A stretch of 64,000 nucleotides of DNA, from the IMG/VR virus record IMGVR_UViG_3300025154_000005, positions 28,304 through 92,303 of that record, one strand, 5' to 3'. The notes below the pieces were generated by a model. It made no database searches and was not told the DNA's origin. It was given only the letters and a program-made list of their open reading frames with translations. The stretch comes from a virus. Position 1 is the first letter of the stretch; each line of letters opens with the position of its first letter. Below are positions 60,871-64,000 of this stretch, piece after piece. A program made the position numbers and the translations under genes.

Positions 60871-61167
60871 TTATAATTTCTGTTCATCTTCTCTTACATT
60901 TGGGGCACAATCTAAATATATCCATACCCAGCCACGATCTACCATCTTTTTACCAAGTTTGGTAATCTTTCTAACATGTTCCTTAGCCCATTCTTGCCAT
61001 TCATCATGTTGCTTCTGAGTTACTGAATACTTTTGATAGAAATCTCTAGCATGATTACTTGGATTATCCTTCCATTCTGGATTGTGTTCCAAAACTTTTG
61101 TTAAATTAGTATTGTGATATTTATCTAACCACCAATTTACTAAATCATCTGGATTAACCTTTTTCAT
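60871..61167 (-). CDS. hypothetical helical protein, 98 aa
   Basis: The protein is rich in Trp, His and Asn (NWWLDKYHNTNLT, HNPEWKDNPSNHARDFYQKYSVTQKQHDEW) and almost entirely helical. Proteins with this pattern turn up as hypotheticals in Bacteroidetes phages. It overlaps the metallophosphoesterase gene by 14 bases. The function is unknown. Confidence 0.5.
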   Translation of the reverse strand: MKKVNPDDLVNWWLDKYHNTNLTKVLEHNPEWKDNPSNHARDFYQKYSVTQKQHDEWQEWAKEHVRKITKLGKKMVDRGWVWIYLDCAPNVREDEQKL

Positions 61168-61753
61168 CTCTTAATAATTGTTTAGTAATTATTACCTTAA
61201 TTTGCTCATAAGATATAGGTTTAAAATCATTAGCATCTACGCCTATATCGTATCTCATAGGTTTAAATGATAGAATTTCACTTGCTGTAGATAATGGACC
61301 AGAGTGAATATGTCCAAATAAATGAACTGCTCTTCTAGTCCAATATTCACATGGATAATGTGTAATATGAAATCGCATTCTACCATCTTCAAGTTCATCA
61401 TCAGCAACTTCAAAATCAAGTGCATCTGAAGTATGATATAGAGCATGTTGAACTATTAGTCTATCTAACCTATTTTGATAATCATGGTTACCGTATACCA
61501 ACCACATTCTACCATTCAATCTGGATATTAGATTATTAATCACTTCCAAATTACCAGAATGAATAAAATCTCCTGCAATTATTATATCATCATCTTCTTG
61601 TAATAACTTATTCCAGTTTTTAATTAATTGTTCATTCATTTCTTGAACATCTTTAAAAGGGCGATTACAGTATTTGATGATATTGTCATGGCAAAAATGA
61701 AAATCTGCTCCGAACCATAATTTATCTTTATTAAACTTATATTTAATTTTCAT
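61154..61753 (-). CDS. calcineurin-like metallophosphoesterase
   Basis: All main motifs of the family are present: DFH (D17, H19), GDF (D62), GNHD (N89, H90), HYPCEYW and GHIHSG. The 199-residue length fits small bacterial and phage phosphoesterases of the YfcE or YmdB kind. The substrate may be a phosphodiester or nucleotide. Neighbouring RNA ligase and MazG-like genes suggest RNA-end or nucleotide processing; a 2'-3' phosphatase role is possible but unproven. Confidence 0.8.
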   Translation of the reverse strand: MKIKYKFNKDKLWFGADFHFCHDNIIKYCNRPFKDVQEMNEQLIKNWNKLLQEDDDIIIAGDFIHSGNLEVINNLISRLNGRMWLVYGNHDYQNRLDRLIVQHALYHTSDALDFEVADDELEDGRMRFHITHYPCEYWTRRAVHLFGHIHSGPLSTASEILSFKPMRYDIGVDANDFKPISYEQIKVIITKQLLRDEKG

Positions 61754-61756
61754 AAA

Positions 61757-62083
61757 TTATCTATTATCACCATTACCATGAATAACATTTCTAGCATGTC
61801 TAGATTCAAGTTTCTCAATATTTATAGAAGCTATTTGCTTTAAGTCATATCCTAAATCTCTAGCTGCTGCTGTGATATACCATAGTACATCCCCTAACTC
61901 TTTAGCTGTTTCAAATTTAGAATCATCATCAAATACTCCATTCTTATCTCTAAGAACCTTTTTAACTTTTTCCGCTACTTCTCCGGCTTCACCATTTAAT
62001 CCTAATACAGGATATATTATAGCATTTCCTTTACCATATACTGCTAGTGCTAATGCACGATCTTGATATTCTTTAAAATCCAT
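61757..62083 (-). CDS. MazG-like nucleotide pyrophosphohydrolase
   Basis: The MazG/all-alpha NTP pyrophosphatase pattern is visible: GLNGEAGEVAEKVKK gives the E-x2-E element and KELGDVLWYITAAA gives the E-x2-D element, with the usual spacing. It is 108 residues, a single-domain MazG-like protein. Such phage enzymes hydrolyse (d)NTPs or alarmones and can delay starvation responses of the host. It lies 3 bases from the metallophosphoesterase gene. Confidence 0.8.
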   Translation of the reverse strand: MDFKEYQDRALALAVYGKGNAIIYPVLGLNGEAGEVAEKVKKVLRDKNGVFDDDSKFETAKELGDVLWYITAAARDLGYDLKQIASINIEKLESRHARNVIHGNGDNR

Positions 62084-62107
62084 AATTTGTATTTATTAAA
62101 TTTATAT

Positions 62108-62278
62108 TTAATTTTCATATTCAAATACCTCTATTATTTCAACATTACTTTTAGTATAAAAAGCTGCATTTTTAGCTTCTTTATGTCCTGAATATTTGGT
62201 AGCATATTTATAATCTCTAAACAATAATATTTCTTCATCAAAATATTTTAATGTTTCTAAATTTCTTATTACATACAT
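62108..62278 (-). CDS. hypothetical protein, 56 aa
   Basis: A complete minus-strand frame encodes MYVIRNLETLKYFDEEILLF... It is a small beta/alpha protein of normal composition that fills the gap between the MazG-like gene and the 123-residue gene, with only 1 base to the latter. No family is recognised. Confidence 0.55.
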   Translation of the reverse strand: MYVIRNLETLKYFDEEILLFRDYKYATKYSGHKEAKNAAFYTKSNVEIIEVFEYEN

Positions 62279-62279
62279 A

Positions 62280-62651
62280 TTATCTTCCTTTCTTATTATA
62301 CCACTTGATAAATTCGATTACTGCTTCCCATGTAGCCTGTATTTTAGTCTCTATTGTACAATATTTTTCATAATCCTTATGTAAACCTATGTAACAGGAC
62401 TCGTCTGAAATTTCAACCAATACATCTCCATCATATAAATTCTCAATCTTCTCAACTACTGGCATTAACCAATCCCAAGAAAAATTATATCTAAGATTAG
62501 TTATAACTCCATTTACATCATACATAGGTTCTCCAACAAACATTCCTTTTTCTAATCTCTCTTTATCAATTTCTTTAAAAGATTTGTTTTCTAGAATACC
62601 CATAAACTCAGCAATTAGTTTATCATTTTCTTTAATTTCTGTATCTGTCAT
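62280..62651 (-). CDS. hypothetical protein common in Bacteroidetes phages, 123 aa
   Basis: The layout 'LIAEFMG ... YNFSWDWLMPVVEKIE ... TWEAVIEFIKWYN' recurs in uncharacterised proteins of Bacteroidetes phages and mobile elements as I remember them. The protein is helical at both ends with a beta part in the middle. The function is unknown. Its start overlaps the phosphatase stop by one base. Confidence 0.6.
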   Translation of the reverse strand: MTDTEIKENDKLIAEFMGILENKSFKEIDKERLEKGMFVGEPMYDVNGVITNLRYNFSWDWLMPVVEKIENLYDGDVLVEISDESCYIGLHKDYEKYCTIETKIQATWEAVIEFIKWYNKKGR

Positions 62652-63409
62652 TATCTTCCTTTCTCTTCAGGGTACAAAGTTTGTACTAAATTTGATTGGA
62701 AGTATTCCTTTGTATCTACGTTCATTAATGTTAATTTTCCTTCATAACCTGCACCTGTATCCATTGCTATTAGATTGGATGCAAATATAGGTTTATCAGT
62801 ATTCTCATATTTATTATTAAAGTATTTTGCTGCTCCAGTAGTTGTATGTCCAACATAGATTTCATCGTAGTCAGGAAATCTTTCTAATGTTGATTCGGGA
62901 GTAAATTTTGTCTTAATACTTTCATTAAATCTTTGCCATTGTAAAGCTGTTTGAAACATATGTCTATCCCAAATCATATTATCCTCATTCTCTTCTTCAA
63001 TTGGTTTATGCCAATTATATCCACCATGAATAAATAATTTGTTATTTTCAATATAGTAGTAGTTGGATTTGGAAAATAGTAATTCAGCTATATCATCGCT
63101 TACATTATCAGGATGATAATTAAAACTTTTAAGTGTTTTAATACCACCCTGTTTTGTCCATATTTCAGGCATCCTTCTTCCGCCACTTTCCAACCAATCC
63201 ATAAAAAACTTGTCATGATTTCCAATGATATATATAAGATTATTAATCTTAAGCAATGTTTCAAATGTTTCCTTTACTTCTGAAAAGCCATCACATACAT
63301 CTCCTAGACATATTAGTTTATCCTTTTTATAGTCAAATTTAGCACGTTCCAATACTTGTACTAGTGCTTTATTTGCTCCGTGAGGATCTGCTGTTGTAAA
63401 TGTTTTCAT
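62651..63409 (-). CDS. lambda-type Ser/Thr protein phosphatase-like metallophosphoesterase
   Basis: The PP2A-superfamily motifs are in order: DPHG (D8, H10), GDVCDG (D37, D40), GNHD (N64, H65), HGGYNWH and GHTTTG. At 252 residues it is close to the size of lambda phosphatase (221) plus a short extension. It could dephosphorylate proteins or act on nucleotides. It lies 9 bases from the DNA ligase fragment gene. This is the second metallophosphoesterase in the right arm. Confidence 0.8.
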   Translation of the reverse strand: MKTFTTADPHGANKALVQVLERAKFDYKKDKLICLGDVCDGFSEVKETFETLLKINNLIYIIGNHDKFFMDWLESGGRRMPEIWTKQGGIKTLKSFNYHPDNVSDDIAELLFSKSNYYYIENNKLFIHGGYNWHKPIEEENEDNMIWDRHMFQTALQWQRFNESIKTKFTPESTLERFPDYDEIYVGHTTTGAAKYFNNKYENTDKPIFASNLIAMDTGAGYEGKLTLMNVDTKEYFQSNLVQTLYPEEKGR

Positions 63410-63418
63410 ATTTATTAA

Positions 63419-63844
63419 TCATTTATCTAAGCGAAAGCCTACACACACAGGAAATCTTGCTAATCCGTCATCAGTGTACTCGAAAAAGCGTATCTCAGCT
63501 GTCTGACCTATATAATTAGCCTTATTTGTCAGTATCTCTTTCCTTTCAGCATGAGAAAATTTAAGACTAGCTTTACAAGTTCTATCGCCTGGCCACTCAA
63601 TTACTAATACCCCTTGTTCAGGCCTTTTCTCAGAAGAAATAACATCAACTATTCTAGCAGTCACATCTATAAAATCTTTCTTCTTTAATAAATGTTTACT
63701 TCTCTTGTTAATTTCATAACCTTCATTTCCCCAACGTATGATAGTGCCTTCATAACCTTCAGATAAAAATTGGGTATGACAATTATTTATATCATTTTCA
63801 GAACTTACTCTGATAGTTTCTACTAATTTTAAATTTTTTTTCAT
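63419..63844 (-). CDS. ATP-dependent DNA ligase, C-terminal part
   Basis: The 141 residues begin inside the ligase fold: EGYEGTIIRW is motif IV (EGxxxR), KRSKHLLKKKDF is motif V (KxK), and the rest is the OB-fold domain ending GLARFPVCVGFRLDK, as in T7- or T4-type ATP ligases. Motif I (KxDG) and the first 200 or so residues are missing. Its ATG overlaps the stop of an AP2-domain gene (ATGA), which suggests that the ligase gene is split by an inserted homing endonuclease gene, with the N-terminal part outside the window. Confidence 0.75.
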   Translation of the reverse strand: MKKNLKLVETIRVSSENDINNCHTQFLSEGYEGTIIRWGNEGYEINKRSKHLLKKKDFIDVTARIVDVISSEKRPEQGVLVIEWPGDRTCKASLKFSHAERKEILTNKANYIGQTAEIRFFEYTDDGLARFPVCVGFRLDK

Positions 63845-64000
63845 ATGTAATATTTTAATTCTGCTTGTTTTCTAGCATTAATTGCATCATTGATATCTTT
63901 GTATTTTCCAACATAGATTCTCTTTTTATTCAAAAATATCCAAACTTCCCATTTATTATCATAAAGATAAACTCCTTTATATCCAGATGTATTATTTTTA
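63841..64000 (-). CDS. AP2-domain homing endonuclease, C-terminal part (runs off window)
   Basis: The minus-strand frame entering from the window edge reads NTSGYKGVYLYDNKWEVW, then NKKRIYVGKYKDINDAINA and RKQAELKYY, a complete AP2 DNA-binding domain. In phages AP2 domains usually form the C-terminus of HNH homing endonucleases. The catalytic part lies beyond 64000. It stops at TGA overlapping the ATG of the ligase fragment. Confidence 0.7.
   Translation of the reverse strand, partial: KNNTSGYKGVYLYDNKWEVWIFLNKKRIYVGKYKDINDAINARKQAELKYYI

Noticed and set aside
1-64000. Stop-codon reassignment (TAG or TGA recoded) as known in some crAss-like phages
   Set aside because: TAG ends the capsid gene, the 516-residue structural gene and others at sensible places; no genes appear cut short by in-frame TAG or TGA.
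1-64000. CRISPR array, integrase or insertion sequence
   Set aside because: I saw no regularly spaced repeats, no recombinase motifs and no transposase; the only mobile elements seen are the intein and the AP2-domain endonuclease.

Overview
This window is about 64 kb of an AT-rich genome that reads as a crAss-like phage (order Crassvirales, tailed dsDNA phage) infecting a Bacteroidetes host. The main grounds are: (1) a large-terminase / portal / acidic scaffold-like / major-capsid cassette in crAss order; (2) a giant 2595-residue protein carrying a D-F-D-V-D motif, matching the DxDxD catalytic signature of the virion-packaged RNA polymerase of crAss-like phages (phi14:2 gp66 type); (3) very large cargo-like virion proteins around it; and (4) five promoter-like sequences of the Bacteroidetes type ((T)TTG, 19-20 nt spacer, TAnnTTTG). 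TAA dominates as stop, and TAG closes several genes including the major capsid gene, so I see no sign of TAG recoding here. Replication genes and the other genome end lie outside the window.

Layout. Left arm, 1-5034 (minus strand): three tRNA-like genes, one with an apparent 33-nt insertion in the anticodon loop, and about eleven short genes (two lipoproteins, two small membrane proteins, otherwise unknown). Almost every gap between them holds a long inverted repeat. A divergent promoter region (about 5050-5260) separates this arm from a long plus-strand block (5281-58504).

Plus-strand block. 5281-10541 carries small genes: a GroES-like protein, a zinc-ribbon protein, a helix-turn-helix-like protein, a DEDDy exonuclease and an IHF-like protein. 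10545-19774 is packaging and capsid: a possible small terminase, a large terminase interrupted by a class 3-type intein with a LAGLIDADG endonuclease, portal, scaffold-like protein and major capsid protein. 19857-30781 holds capsid-associated and fibre genes, including a collagen-like fibre, a gene needing a -1 frameshift at a T-TTA-AAA site, and a 1183-residue fibre. 30880-32250 is a lysis cassette (M15 peptidase endolysin, holin-like and spanin-like proteins). 32244-38541 holds connector and tail genes. 38638-58504 holds the cargo proteins and the virion RNA polymerase. A strong bidirectional terminator (58518-58549) ends the block.

Right arm, 58550-64000 (minus strand), is enzyme-rich: a phosphoribosyltransferase-like protein overlapping a short radical SAM protein, an Rnl5-like RNA ligase, two metallophosphoesterases, a MazG-like pyrophosphohydrolase and the C-terminal part of an ATP-dependent DNA ligase. 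The ligase fragment lies directly behind an AP2-domain homing-endonuclease-like ORF that runs off the window. Together these suggest nucleotide and RNA metabolism, repair and modification.

The points I would follow first: the tRNA with an anticodon-loop insertion in a genome that also encodes an RNA ligase; the field of intercistronic stem-loops in the left arm; the coupled PRTase / radical SAM pair; the class 3 intein in the terminase P-loop; and the terminal tags shared by the giant virion proteins.
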